From the NCBI GenBank assembly GCA_016271365.2, contig CM057452.1, positions 1,240,029,001 through 1,240,093,000 of the forward strand: a DNA stretch of 64,000 bases. The letters run 5' to 3'. The number at the start of each line of letters is the position of its first letter. The stretch's first letter is position 1. This document shows, one piece after another, positions 46,896 to 57,899 of the stretch. The position numbers were made by a program, and so were the translations under genes. The notes beneath the pieces are model-generated. The model searched no databases. It worked only from the letters and a program-made list of their open reading frames with translations, and was not told the origin of the DNA. Source of the stretch: Neoceratodus forsteri. Taxonomy: Eukaryota; Chordata; Ceratodontiformes; Ceratodontidae.

Positions 46896-47961
46896 AAACA
46901 GAGGATAATAGTAAACAGAGACCACTCAGAGGAAAGGGGGGTTACTAGCAGGGAACCACGGGGTTCACTACTGGGCCCGGTCTTCTTTAATGTCTTTATA
47001 TGTGACATTGCAGAGGGGCTGGAAGGAAAAGTATGCCTCTTTGCAGATGACACAAAGATCTGCAACAGGGTTGATACACAAGGGGGCAATGGAAAGGATG
47101 AGAAGGGACCTGGCAAGGTTGGAGGAATGATCAAAAGTATGGCAGCTTAAATTCAATGCAAAGAAGTGCAAAGTAATGTACTTGGGAAACAAAAACCCAG
47201 GGGAAGAGTACAGAATGGGGGGTACTAACAACAAAAAAAAATGGAAAAGGACCTGGGGGTAGTCATATCAGACAACCTAAAAATAGGCAAGCAGTGTGAA
47301 AAAGCAGTAAGGAGGGCTGGGGGGATACTGGTATGCATAAGGAGAGGCATCACCAGTAGAAAAAAAAAAGTTGTTATCCCTTTGTACAGGCAGATGGTGA
47401 GACCCCATCTGGAGTACCGCATGCAGTTCTGGAGACCCCATCTCTGCAAGGACATAGACAGGATGGAAGCAGTTCAGAGGAGGGCAACTAAAATGGTGCA
47501 GGGTCTGCATCAGAAGCCATATGAAGAGAGACTAAAGTAGCTTAACATGTATACCCTAGAGGAAAGGAGGGAGAGGGGGACATGCTAGAAACATTTAAGT
47601 ACCTCGAGGGATTCAACAAAGTCCAAGAGGGCAGCATCTTTCAGAAAAAGAGATGTGCAAAAACAGTGGGCACAGTTTGAAGATAGAGGTGCGATGGCTC
47701 AGGGGCAACTTGAGGAAGTATTTTTTTTCACAGAGAGGGTGGCGGATGCGTGGAAAAGTCTTCCAGAGGAGGTAGAGGGGTCAAAAACAGTTGAAGAATT
47801 CAGGAATACATGGGACAGATATAAGGCAATTCTAGTAGGGGGAAGTAGGCTGTTGGTTAACTAGGATCTGCAGCTTATCTGAAAGGTAGGGAAATGGGCA
47901 GACTAGGTGGGCCAAGTGTTCCTTATCTACCATCATATTCTATGTTTCTGTGTTTCTATGG
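46896..47961 (+). mobile_element. Younger CR1 LINE, 5' truncated, inserted in older CR1
   Basis: Starts just after the hAT-like copy with the line before motif B and ends TCTATGTTTCTGTGTTTCTATG at 47961, exactly where the older CR1 resumes. Its 3' part matches the copy at 1-1461 closely. Coding: motif B remnant (about 46945-46985), FADDTKICN on the sense strand (about 47040-47070), MEKDLGVVISDNLKIGKQCEKAV (47241 on), VIPLYRQMVRPHLEYRMQFW (about 47370-47430) and FFFTERVADAWKSLPEEVEG (about 47720-47780). Frameshifts and stops are few, so it is the best-preserved CR1 here, but dead. Confidence 0.9.
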
Positions 47962-48287
47962 ATGACCTTAAGATTGCCAGGCAGTGTAGAAAGGAAATAG
48001 GAAGGGTGAGTAGGATGTTGGGGTGCACAGGGAGGGGTATCACCAGCAGAAAGAGAAAGGTTGAGTTGCTTCTGTATTGATCACTGGTAAGACCCAACCT
48101 AAAGTGCTGTGTCCAGTTCTGGAGACCACATCTTCATAAGGACATAGAGTGGAGGTGATCTAGAGGAGGGCAACTAAAATGATGTAGGGTCTGCATCAAA
48201 GTCCTTATGAGAGAAGACTAAAGGAACTCAATATGTACACCCTGGAACAGAAGAGGTGGTGGATGGGAGATGATAGAGATCTTCAAG
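47962..48287 (+). mobile_element. Old CR1 LINE, segment 2 of 3
   Basis: Continues the copy at 43400-43955: DDLKIARQC-type line, VLRP-type 'LLLY.SLVRPNLKCCVQFW' (about 48070-48120) and 'NMYTLEQ' (about 48230-48250). It ends at CTTCAAG, where a repeat insertion begins. Confidence 0.85.
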
Positions 48288-48560
48288 ATTACACTTTACT
48301 TAAAAAATGTCTATTTCAGTGTAACTAATCAGTAATTACATGCAACAGGGTATTTACACAGTAGTTACATGATGGTTGCATACAACTACATTGCAGTTGC
48401 AATGCAGTTACAATGTAGTTAACTGACACTTAAAGTGTAAGCACCTTTGGTTACACTTTGGGTCCATCGCAATATAATTAATCATTAGTTACATGCATCA
48501 GGATAATTAAACAGTAGTTACATGGTTGTTGCATGCATTAAATACATTACAGGGATAACT
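48288..48560. mobile_element. GTTACA-rich repeat insertion in old CR1
   Basis: 273 bp made of two diverged copies of a unit (48288-48455 and 48456-48560). The copies start ATTACACTTT and GTTACACTTT and are full of GTAGTTACA and ATGTAGTT motifs. The old CR1 is collinear on both sides, so this is an insertion. I find no terminal inverted repeat; similar GTAGTTACA-rich repeats are known in animals as non-autonomous transposons. Confidence 0.6.
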
Positions 48561-48924
48561 AAGGTACAGGATGAGAGTATTTTTCAGAAGAAAAGATGCT
48601 CAAGAACAAGAGCACATGCTATGAAGCTGAAGAGGGTAGAGGGGTAGATTCTGGAGAGATGTGAAGAAGTACTTCTTCACAGAAAGAGAGGTGGATTCCT
48701 GGAACAGCCTTTCAGTGGAGGTGGTTGGAGCAAAAACAGTGGTGCGTTTCAAGAATATATGGGATAAGCACAAGGTAATCATAATGGAAAGGAAGGGGGA
48801 TGGGAGAAAGATCTGTTGATTGGGCACAGTGTGCGATAATAGTGTAAGTAGGGAGAAATAGGCAGAATGGATGGGTCAAGTGGTCCTTATCTACCATCAG
48901 ATTATATGTTTCTCTGCTTCTACT
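48561..48924 (+). mobile_element. Old CR1 LINE, segment 3 of 3 with 3' end
   Basis: C-terminal coding region (KKYFFTERE-type line at about 48665-48695, AKTVVRFKNIWDKHK at about 48735-48775) and 3' UTR with GGTCAAGTGGTCCTTATCTACCATC. It ends in a degraded TATGTTTCTCTGCTTCTA tail. Confidence 0.85.
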
Positions 48925-49080
48925 GAATGCATAATATATTCACATCACTGTCATTCAGTCAAATTTTATTGTAATTCATTGAAGCAACAGATGTCAATTA
49001 ATAAATAATTGGTACTGTATATCCTAAGGAACAGATGTCAGTTATTACATAATCTGTAATGTATATCTTATCATGACAAT

Positions 49081-49490
49081 AGAAACATAGAAACATAGAA
49101 GGTGACAGCAGAAGGAGACTGCTAGGTCCATCTAGTCTGCCCAGTGTGTTTGCCTTTGCCTTTACCTACTCTTTTGCTGCCCTTAGGTGTGAGGGCTCCT
49201 TAGTGCCAATCCCACCCATTCTTGAATCCCATGCCATGTTTGACCCCACCACCTCTGGGCCAGGCAATTCCAGGCATCCACAACTCTCTCTGTGAAAAAA
49301 AAACAAACTTTCTGACGTTGGTCGAGAATCTCCCTCTCTGTAGCCTTAGATCATACCCCCTGATTCTGCTGCCCTCCTTGAAGTGAAATAGATCCTGTGT
49401 CATCACCTTGTTTATTCCTTTTACATATTTGAATGTTTCAATCATGTCTCCCCTTTCCCTTCTCTGTTCCAGGGAATACATGTTCAGTTC
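49081..49490 (-). mobile_element. CR1 LINE, 3' fragment
   Basis: Begins with AGAAACATAGAAACATAGAA, the complement of the CR1 tail, followed by CCATCTAGTCTGCCCAG. Minus-strand coding shows MYSLEQRRERGDMIETFKYV (49481 on) and REL.MPGIAW (about 49280-49255). Truncated at its 5' side near 49490. Confidence 0.85.
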
Positions 49491-50203
49491 AAGTAGCAGT
49501 TTATGTTGATCATTACATTCAATAAGTCAGACAAGTAATAATGAACTAATATTGTTAAACAGGAACAGTCACGACAAAGGACCATATGCTCAAGTGTGGG
49601 GCTACTCCCAATGTGCACTTTGTAGGCAAAAACATCTTGGTTTACTCACTGTTTACTGTAATATAGTAAATTGTATCAGATTAATTTTGCTTAGTTCCTG
49701 GTTGACAATTTATTTTACTACACATCCCAAAATTCCCTGCAGCTGACAGCAGAACATTAGGCAACAGTGGGAGATTCATTAGCCTGCAATGGATTTTACA
49801 GCTTTTATAATCTCTGATCAGATGCTTTCTAGGTCTACTTTTCTCTGGTGGCTAAGTACAGTCATCTGTGATTGTACTTAGCCCCTGCATGACAAGCGGA
49901 CCAGAAAACTCAAGATTAGATCTTATATTAGCTGTGAAATGTACTGCAGGATATTTCATTTTCTCACTGTTACCTACTACTCTGATGTCAACTGCAGAAT
50001 ATTCTATGATTTGTAATAAAAGAAGAGGTTAGCCTATAACTAAGCAAAAGTAGTCTAATACACCCTGCTATTCTACTGTAAACATTCAGAAAACCAATGT
50101 GTTTTACAAAACGAAGTATTGATTGGGACCAGCCCCACACTTTAATGTGATGACCTTGGTGGTGACTGTTCCTCTTTAATTATTCTAATTGTATTATAAC
50201 TAC
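49491..50203. other. No gene seen, AT-rich unassigned DNA
   Basis: No supported gene. Its last eight bases form the left target duplication of the next element. Confidence 0.5.
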
Positions 50204-51935
50204 TAGAGATGCAGCAAATTTAAATTTCGTCAGTGAAGTGCCCACGAAGTGGGTACTTCACTTAGTCATTCCGCTATGCAGAGTGGCCAATATGAAATGC
50301 TCACGTCACCTTGTAATTATTACTTTGCATTGTCATTCTGCCTTAACGTGAATTAAGGTGAAGTAACAACAATATTGGCAGCTCCCCACACACACACACA
50401 CACACAGTCACCAGAATTAATGTGCATCCCCAAAATGCCACTGCTTTTGTCCAGAAAATTCCCCTTGCTGACAATTTGAAATGAGATCGTAACAGGAAAT
50501 GCAAAGTCTCCCAGAATTAATGGTGTACTCAGTCATGCGCACAGTGGTCACTCACAGTCACCCGGAATTAATGTGCATCCCCAAAATGCCACTGCTTTTG
50601 TCTAGAAAATTCCCCAGTGCTGATGAAGTGAAATGAGAGCATACCAAGAAATGCAAAGTCTCCTAGAATTAATGGCACACTCAGTCATGCGTGCAGTGGT
50701 CACACACAGTCACCAGAATTAATGTGCATCCCCAAAATGCTACTGTCTTTTGTCCAGAAAATTCCTTAGTGCTGATGAAGTGAAATGAGAACATAACAAG
50801 AAATGCAAAGTATCCCAGAATTAATGGCACACTCCATCATGAACGCAGTGATCACACACAGTCACCAGAATTAATGGTGCATTGCAAATGCACAGACAGA
50901 TTAAGATTGCACTGCACATCAAAAGATGCAGACACAAAGGCACAACAACACCTAACCAGTGCTCACAAGTCACAAATCCAAATCTGGAAAAGAATAACTT
51001 TTGCCAGCTGGGGGGGGGGAGTAGTGCATGGCAGTAACATTCCACTACCAGTAAAGATACCACAAAGCAGTACGAGAAATTCATGCAGGTGCGGTGGATA
51101 GCAGGTTCACACTGCTGCAATTGCTCTGTGGCACAATAAAAGGTGTCAAATTTGGTGATATGCATTGCACACACTCACACATACACACTAAAAGTAATGT
51201 GTAGCAAATTGAAAACCTTTAGTAATATAACCAAATGTTTTAATCAAACTGAAATTATACACTGCTGCGTCACAACAATCAGCTAAAAAATTTCAAGAAT
51301 TACTGAAAATATTACTATGGGTACATTAACATAGTTATACAAGAAAAATATAACCAAAACAGAAAGACTGCCTTTTTCTCCCATTTAATCTACCTACACG
51401 ACAGATACGCCCCTCCCCAAAGCACACTTCGCAGCACACAAACTGAATGTTCCAAATTAACATTCAAAATCCAGACACAAACAATATACACTCAATGATA
51501 TGAGCACAGTAGGGTTTCCTACAATTAATGTACTAAATTGTGAGCAAAAAAGGCTTTTTTAACAGCTTTTAGAGGTTTTGAATCACACAGCTCTGAGAGC
51601 AAACTGTCTCCAACTACCACTACACACACATACTACATAGAACAAAAGCTGTGCAAAACAATCTAGAGTCCATGTGACCTGCAATCCCATGAATCATTGC
51701 AGAATTCACTTTGGAGCTCAATTACTAGGTGAAGCGATGCAAAGTACATTGAAATCAATGGTGGAGAAGTGGTTTGGGGAAGGCGGAGTAATGCAAAGTC
51801 ATCGGTTTCAATGGACTTTGCATTCCTCATTATGACGTGAAGTACTCCACTTCGCATTGCCAGTTACTTCACAGATTTCACAGTACTCCATGAATCACTT
51901 CACGGAGCAAATTTTGGCCACTTCGACCACCACTA
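50204..51935. mobile_element. Non-autonomous hAT-like element, 1.7 kb, near-perfect TSD
   Basis: Left flank ATAACTAC (50196-50203) and right flank ATAACTAT (51936-51943) agree at seven of eight positions. The ends are TAGAGATGCAGCAAATTT at the left and TAGTGGTGGTCGAAGTGG inward from the right; both start TAG and lead into GTGAAGT repeats. Subterminal zones contain many GTGAAGTA/TACTTCAC motifs in both orientations. The middle has a 151-bp tandem array (50407-50870). No transposase is encoded. The right 1.1 kb is shared with 45208-46862. Confidence 0.75.
50407..50880 (+). repeat. 151-bp tandem repeat inside the hAT-like element
   Basis: GTCACCAGAATTAATG begins units at 50407, 50557, 50709 and 50861, spacings 150-152 bp; the last unit is partial. 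Units share CATCCCCAAAATGC.ACTG, GTCCAGAAAATTCC and GAAATGCAAAGTCTCC. Copy 2 at 45208-46862 lacks the array. Confidence 0.88.
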
Positions 51936-51943
51936 ATAACTAT

Positions 51944-53307
51944 CAAAAACCATCTTGTGCAGACAATGACTCATTAATTTGTATTACTTGATATATTAAT
52001 TAGGATATGCTCTACACTGTAGTGTGAGAGACATAGGCTAAGTATTTCACAAAGAAAAAAAAATAAAATAAAGTAACATTGTTCATCATTTTTCAGATTC
52101 CCATGTTCACATTTTTGTTTTTGATCATCACATAACCCCATCACACCCATGATGATCTTTGTTCATCATTTACAGAGGCACATGTTAGAACATCCAATGT
52201 CTGATGTCAAATCTTGGAATCAGACACCACAGAATATAGGACTTTGTTTTTAGCTAACAAGTATTTTAGGAAAAGTAAACTCCTCATTTACTATAATACA
52301 GTATTCTAATATCAGGCTTTGTAGCAAGGTAAATGAAAGGCTGTGGTATACAGTGAGTTTAATAAACATACATTTTAGGGTATGGCTTTGATCTTTACAA
52401 AATGAAAATTGAAGAAATGCTGCATTAAAAATGGCACTATTAGCCGAACCACAAAAAGGTAGTAGTGCTCAACTCACACAACTGGTGGCTTAGTGGCTGG
52501 TATTACTGCAACGGTCCAGTCAAAATGAAAAGTTTAAATGACTGTAGGAAATCCACTGTATTTATAAACAAAATGTTGCTTCTGATTTTGTTTTTTCTTT
52601 TACAATTCCACATAAAGACAATTAAACAATACGTTATGACTAAGGGTTACATTCACCAATTAATCTATGTAACCTATTGTTCTTAAGTAATTTCACACCA
52701 TTTATGAGTACGTAACAACCACCCAAACCCCTATGCCTCACTTCAATCAGCCAGTCAGAAAGTCACTGCCTTCCAATTCCAAAGTTGCCTTTGCCCAGCC
52801 CAAAAAATCCCAGTACAGATTCAAATAACTTGCAGATACTTACCTGGGTTTTATTAATACATATGTGCATCATTTAGTAGTGACAGCCAGGAAGTAATGG
52901 ACTAATTGATAAGTGCGTGCTATTCAAGAGGTGCTGCACCTGGTTGTGTACATGCAACTTAGCTGGACTTGCAGTGAGATTTATGGGACAGGGCAAATGC
53001 AGCTTTGGAATTTGAAGGTTGTTGCTAGCTGGATGGCAGGTGGGCTTGTGAGAGAGCAAGCAGCTGAAGGAATCTGGCAGAGGGATGTCTTTCTGAGTTT
53101 AATTGTGTTTATGTAGAGTTGTAAAATAAGAACACAAGTAATTTTTTTCCCAAAATACAGTGGATTTTATACAGTCATTTTAAGTTTTCACTAGGACCAG
53201 ATCAGTACAATGTACATCAGCCACTAGACAAGATTTGCTTGTCCTTTAACAATTATGTTTTTTTTAAATTGCCTGACACAATACAATAATCAGGACAAGT
53301 ACACACA

Positions 53308-53310
<3 letters not shown>
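51944..53310. other. No gene seen, AT-rich unassigned DNA
   Basis: No supported gene. The longest frames are under 75 codons and show no family resemblance. Confidence 0.5.

Positions 53311-53352
<42 letters not shown>
53311..53352. repeat. (TA)n microsatellite
   Basis: About 20 TA dinucleotides without interruption. Confidence 0.95.
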
Positions 53353-53354
<2 letters not shown>

Positions 53355-54359
53355 CTTACTATTAACATTGTACATTTATCTGTTAATTACAAATATATCT
53401 GTTAATATCCAATATTTTTTAAACTTTGTTTTATTGAATTTTCATAATTTTTTACAAACAAAATTCCACCCAAGAATTGGCAGAAGCAACACATAATTTT
53501 GCATCATACACAGCATCAATGCAGGACAAGAGCTGCACTATTCTTTGTTTTATCACTGTGAAGGCCATGCACCTATTCAGGTACACAATGTTTAACACTT
53601 AGTGAGCATTACAGCAGTCAGTGCAAAAGACTATACATCTTAAGTTGAAATGCAGTATTTTAATATCCAATATTAATAATAACTGACGAAAAGTATTACC
53701 TGGTACTTTCTCAATTTATGACTTAATTGACTTGATGTTATGGGAAATGTGACTGAGCTGATGAATGATAGATATTTAGAAGGTTCTGATCAAGGTGGTT
53801 GATGACAGTATAAAGTAGATAACTGGGAACATTATAGCTGGAATATGCAAACATTATCACTATATTATAAAACTGCTTAATCTGGGACTGCCTTATATTG
53901 TGGCTTGTGAAAAATCTTGTGTGTTGGTTCTGAATAAATATCTAAAACCTATGAAAATTGACAACAAATTTAAAGTGAAAATTCTTCAGTGTTCTAGCTC
54001 ATGTTGTGTTTAATTTTTAATAAACACTGAAAAACATAACTATAATATAGCTATTGTTTGAGCAGAAGTTATAAATAAATAACACTATGATGAAATGTTC
54101 ATGCCTAATGCAACCACTTCATTTGGGCAGAGTTTCAATAAATATTGAAATAAACACAGTTAGTAGCGTGTGTTTTTTTAGTTCAGTTTTTTTTTAAATT
54201 ATAGATACAGGTATCATTTGATGTTATTAGAAAAAATTAGTAATTTGGTTACACTACATGCTGTGTTTTCAGAGTCTAATTTTCTATAAGGGCAAAGTAC
54301 AGTCTCCAGTGATAGTACTTAGCTCATGGCAGATAGCAAGAGCAGCAATGAAAATATCA
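53353..54359. other. No gene; possible L1 3' end near 53415
   Basis: The minus strand near 53460-53415 reads AATTCAATAAAACAAAG, a form common at L1-group 3' ends, followed upstream by about 200 bp of unassigned sequence. No coding remnant supports it. The rest is AT-rich and unassigned. Confidence 0.35.
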
Positions 54360-54753
54360 GGGGCTGAAATTCAAAAGTTTGCCCATGGACAAAGTGATTA
54401 CACGCCATTTGCCCAGGATTTGTGCCTGTGTGCAATATTCAAAGGAACAGGAGTGCATGCAAAACAGGATAACACACATGCAAGGATTGGTGTGCAAAGG
54501 AAGGGGCAGGGACATGAATATGAGTGTGGTGCAATATTCAGTGCTTTAGCACTGTGGAAAAGGAATAGCACAGGCCACACTGTGCAGTGCTATTGCTGCA
54601 GAGAAACGACTGACTTATTGCTGGCAATCCTAGTAGCCAGCAGAGCCACTGCATCCAACAACCACATTGGCAGTTGGGGGAGCACACCTGCTCCCCGGTA
54701 TCCAGTGGCACTACTCACACTGTGATTCCCATCCTTTTGAATGTATCAATATT

Positions 54754-55130
54754 CCCTGATGTCTAATAGCACCACCACCCTCCAGTCCCTATCACCGTAT
54801 ATGTATCGATAGTCCCTGGTGTCTAGCAGTACCATCCACCCTTTGATCCCTATCTCTGTTAAAACTTGCACTTTCCCTGGTGTCCAGTGGTAACCCCCAC
54901 CCACTGATCCCATCCCTGTTAAAAATCACACATTCCCTGGTGTCCTGTGGAATCCCTCACCCTACAATACAAATCCTGTTACAAATCACACATTCTGTGG
55001 TATCCAGTTGTACTCCCACCCTCCGGTCCCCATTCCCTTTCAAAATCACACATTCCCTGGTGTCCAGTGGTAGCCCCATCCACCAGTCCCTAACTGCAGT
55101 TTATGAAAAGGAGTCCCTGGCATGTAGTGG
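54754..55130 (+). repeat. 60-bp minisatellite array, left arm of copy B
   Basis: Seven units. CCCTGGTGTCCAGTGG and its variants occur at 54754, 54814, 54875, 54935, 54995, 55055 and 55115, with 60 or 61 bp between them. The best-kept unit reads on as ...CCCCCACCC..TGATCCC.ATCCCTGTTAAAAATCACACATT. Confidence 0.93.
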
Positions 55131-55274
55131 CCCCCTGCACCATCTTCACCATGTACACCACTCTGCCTTCTCCTGTTACCATATTCACCAGTGCTGCAGG
55201 AAGCCCATATGGAAACCAACACAGCCATCTACTCACCACCTTGGCCAGCTGCTATATGCAATGATAGGTAGTAC

Positions 55275-55346
55275 ATATCCTGCGTACTGTAAAGGGAGCA
55301 TGTGTACTGTCTACAGTAGACAGTATGTGCACTCCCTTTACAGTAT
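55275..55346. repeat. Hairpin, arms about 30 bp
   Basis: Inverted repeat with the centre GTCTACAGTAGAC. Outer parts TACTGTAAAGGGAG and CTCCCTTTACAGTA match exactly; the intervening CATGTGTACT against AGTATGTGCA is imperfect. A single-strand fold would have almost no loop. Confidence 0.85.
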
Positions 55347-55451
55347 CTAGGAGGCATGCTCCCTGTCATTGCAAATAGTGGCCTGTCAAGGTGGTGAGAG
55401 GAGGGCTGTGCCAGTCACAGTATGGACTTCCGGTGGCACCAGGGAATATGG

Positions 55452-56573
55452 TAATTTTATTTATTTTTTATTTATTGAAATGTTTCACCAGGAAGGCATG
55501 CTGACCAACAAGTTGCTTATCTCCCAGTGTGACCTGGGGGGAAGGGAACAGGGGGAAAGTACATGCAACTTAAACAGAACAGAATAGTGCATACATCTTA
55601 CACAGAACAGAAGAGTACATAGGAACAGATTAGCACATGTTAAACCATGAGAGCGATACATGTGATACTGCAATGTCATTACATACAGGATTGCAATAGT
55701 ACAGCAAGGTAAGGTGAAATAACAAATGAACAAAATTTAAGTGCAGGATTAATTTAACTTAATATAACGTAAGTGCTACTGCATAGATTGTGTTGCAGTC
55801 ATGACTGAGGTTATGGCTGATGATAGCAGGTGCAGTTAGGGAGACAAAATTATGCAGTGCAGAAGAGAGGGAATGAGAGGAACAGGAGTGATGTAATTAT
55901 GGGGGAAGGGCATTCCAGATTTTTTGGAAATGATAGATGAAAGCGGACTGTCGGCCAGTGTAGAACAGCGGGGGATCAAAACAGTGCATGCTTCTGAGGA
56001 TCGTAAGAAGTGAGAATGAGAGGGCGAGGTAGAGACAGAAGAGGATAGGTATGGAGGTAGACAGCCAAGCCAGTATTTTGATATGATTTTTGCACAGTGG
56101 GAGAGGTGCCTATTAGCAAGAGAGGGAAAAGCCAATGAGCAGTAGAGGTCACAGTGGGGAGTACATACAGGAGAGTCCAGAGTAAAGCCACAGAAAGAAT
56201 TGAAAAAGGGGTCCATTCTGGATAAGGCGGAGATAGGAGTGGCACTGTAGAGCACATCACAGTAGTCAAAAATAGGGAGAATCATCTTTTGGAAAATCTC
56301 ATGCCTGACCATAAGAGGAATGTAATTACAGTTCCTGTATAGGGCACCAAGTTTGGGGCATAGCTTTCTTAAGATGGGATTGATATTCCCAGAGAAGGTG
56401 AGGTTTTGGTCCAGCCAGACCCCAAGATATCTAAAAGAGGAGGTGTCCTCTAGCAGTGTCCCATCCACGGTGTGGAAGACGGGCAGAACAGGAAGCCTAT
56501 CAAGTCTCTGCCTAGTGCCAAAGGTCATGGAGTCTGTTTTCTTGGCATTTAGAAAGCGTTGATGTGCTGCAAG
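55452..56573 (-). mobile_element. Rex1-like LINE, C-terminal part
   Basis: 5'-truncated copy with one long open piece (56528-55836). Recognisable lines are NAKKTDSMTFG (about 56555), SFRYLGVWLDQNLTF (about 56435-56390), PIFDYCDVLYSAT (about 56280) and YWLGCLPPYLSSS (about 56075-56035). These match the equivalent lines of the 12976-15605 copy. The 3' end reads CCTGGTGAAACATTTCAATA followed by (AAATA)n at about 55490-55452. A frameshift corrupts the region after motif C; motifs A-C are missing. Confidence 0.85.
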
Positions 56574-56640
56574 CCAGTGCTAGTATAAGCCAGTGGTAAG
56601 GGGGTGGCAAGGTGTTGTATCCAGTGTGAGTAGTGCAGAG

Positions 56641-57000
56641 GGGCCACTAGATGCCAGGAACATCTTTTAATAGACTGCAGCCAGTGATCAGAGGGTGAGG
56701 GGTACCACTGGACACCAGAAAATGTGTTACTTTTAATGGAGACAGGTATCAAAGGGTAGGTGTACCACTGCACACCAGGGAATTTGTGATTTTTAAAGGG
56801 GATGTTGATTTGAGGGTGAGGGGCACTACTGGACACCATCATATGTGTGGTTTTTAATGGGGATGGGGAACAGAGGGTGGGGAGACCATTCGACTCCAGG
56901 GACTAGTGATACATATATGGGGATGGAAATCAGAGAGCAGGGGTGCCACTAGACACCAGGGAAATTGGCTTATATTATGGGAATGGGTGATGAGGTTGGG
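56641..57000 (-). repeat. 60-bp minisatellite array, right arm of copy B
   Basis: Six units of the same 60-bp repeat in reverse orientation. The GACACCAG block (or its variant) falls about 10 bp into each unit starting at 56641, 56701, 56761, 56821, 56881 and 56941. Confidence 0.93.
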
Positions 57001-57564
57001 GGGCAGTTTCAGTGGTGCAAATCTGCTAGCACTTCCTATGCAAATAAGCCCATACTAGGCTTGTATATGGCTCCTTTGCACCTTGCATGTCCAATGGGCT
57101 CATTTATATGTTGCAGGCTGAATATCACGCTGGGGCTCCTGGCATTAACAGGTCTGTGGGTGTAGCAGTTCTGTGGACTTTGGTATGGGCTGTATACAGC
57201 CCATCTTCCTGTCAGAGCAGGCTTCTCATATTTGCACTGCCTTGACATGGTCCTATATTCAGCTGGACAGTGCCAGTGCACTATATGACTGAATATAGCA
57301 TCCTTAGGGTTGTTGGAAAGGGCAAGTGCAGTGCAAATCTTTGCACTTAACTTTTGCCCAATTTCCAATATCTGGTCACAGATCTTATGTGAACACAAAG
57401 TGCACACTGGGACATTCAACATTCTGGATGTTCCCATATAATATCTGTCAGAAAATTCAAAATGATGGTATCAGTTGTTTTAGCTTCAATTTTTCAACTG
57501 TGGCAAAATGTAGTACACGTAGTTAGGCAATAGCCATTACATATATAGTTTCTGTAAAATATTG

Positions 57565-57887
57565 TAAATATTTCCATCCTTGATTTAAAAATATGTATAC
57601 CCTGCAGGGGTTAAACTGCACTGAGAGAAAGTGGTATTTCTAACATTGATTCCTGGTTGCATAATTGCGCAACACTAGAGAAAGGAATGTGTGTGTGGCT
57701 GTAAGGAAATTCCTCAGACGCTTTGATCAGTGAGCCTGTAGCTTAATGGTTAGAGCGCTGGAACGGCATACCAGAGATCTGAGGTTCGAATCCCAGTAGG
57801 CCACACTTTTCCTTTCTCATTTCCATCCTTGATTTAAAAATATGTATACCTTGCAGGGGTTAAACTGCACTGAGAGAAAGTGGTATT
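57565..57887. mobile_element. 323-bp element with 70-bp direct repeats around a tRNA-like core
   Basis: 70-bp direct repeats at 57570-57639 and 57819-57888 differ at one base (CCCTGCAG against CCTTGCAG). Between them lies a tRNA-like sequence bracketed by a short inverted repeat: GAGAAAGGAATGTGTGTGTGG on the left, CCACACTTTTCCTTTCTC on the right. TGTAAAATATTG occurs just outside on both sides (57553-57564, 57888-57899), which looks like a 12-bp target duplication. The near identity of the repeats implies a recent event. It resembles a terminal-repeat miniature retroelement or an unusual SINE; no coding capacity. Confidence 0.65.
57732..57803 (+). other. tRNA-like sequence (pol III boxes intact)
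   Basis: Box A TAGCTTAATGGTTAGAGC and box B GGTTCGAATCC are both excellent, and TTTT at 57807-57810 could end RNA polymerase III transcription. The D stem (GCTT/GAGC) pairs, and the anticodon stem has CTGG/CCAG around ACGGCAT. The acceptor stem pairs only as GCCTG/TAGGC, its first two positions failing. The T stem needs a bulged A, and position 33 is C instead of T. I read it as a tRNA-derived segment rather than a working tRNA. Confidence 0.7.
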
Positions 57888-57899
57888 TGTAAAATATTG

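Larger units (their letters stand above)
54360..57375. mobile_element. Foldback-type non-coding element, copy B, with Rex1 inside
   Basis: Same architecture as 9444-11886. A 60-bp array sits in plus orientation (54754-55130) and its reverse-complement array at 56641-57000. A CATGCAAATAAGC-type block (57040-57110) is homologous to 10424-10500. The proposed left end is AGGGGCTGAAATTCAAAAG (54360). The right end, read inward from about 57375, has GAAATTGGGCAAAAG. The centre is occupied by a Rex1 relic (55452-56573) and a 30-bp-arm hairpin (55275-55346). Edges are approximate and I see no target duplication. Confidence 0.55.

Noticed and set aside
50620..50650. CTGATGAAGTGAAA as a second hammerhead
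   Set aside because: No stem II can form between the CTGATGA and GAAA, and no cleavage triplet or stem I follows. It is part of the 151-bp repeat.
54258..54725. Open frame of 155 codons on the plus strand
   Set aside because: Falls in the left end of foldback copy B, has no recognisable motif, and is not kept in copy A.
54880..55350. Open frame of 156 codons on the plus strand
   Set aside because: It is the translation of the 60-bp minisatellite; 60 is a multiple of three, so the frame stays open by arithmetic.
57732..57803. Functional tRNA gene
   Set aside because: Pol III boxes are good, but the acceptor stem lacks its first pairs, the T stem needs a bulge, and position 33 is not T. It also sits inside a repeat-bounded element.
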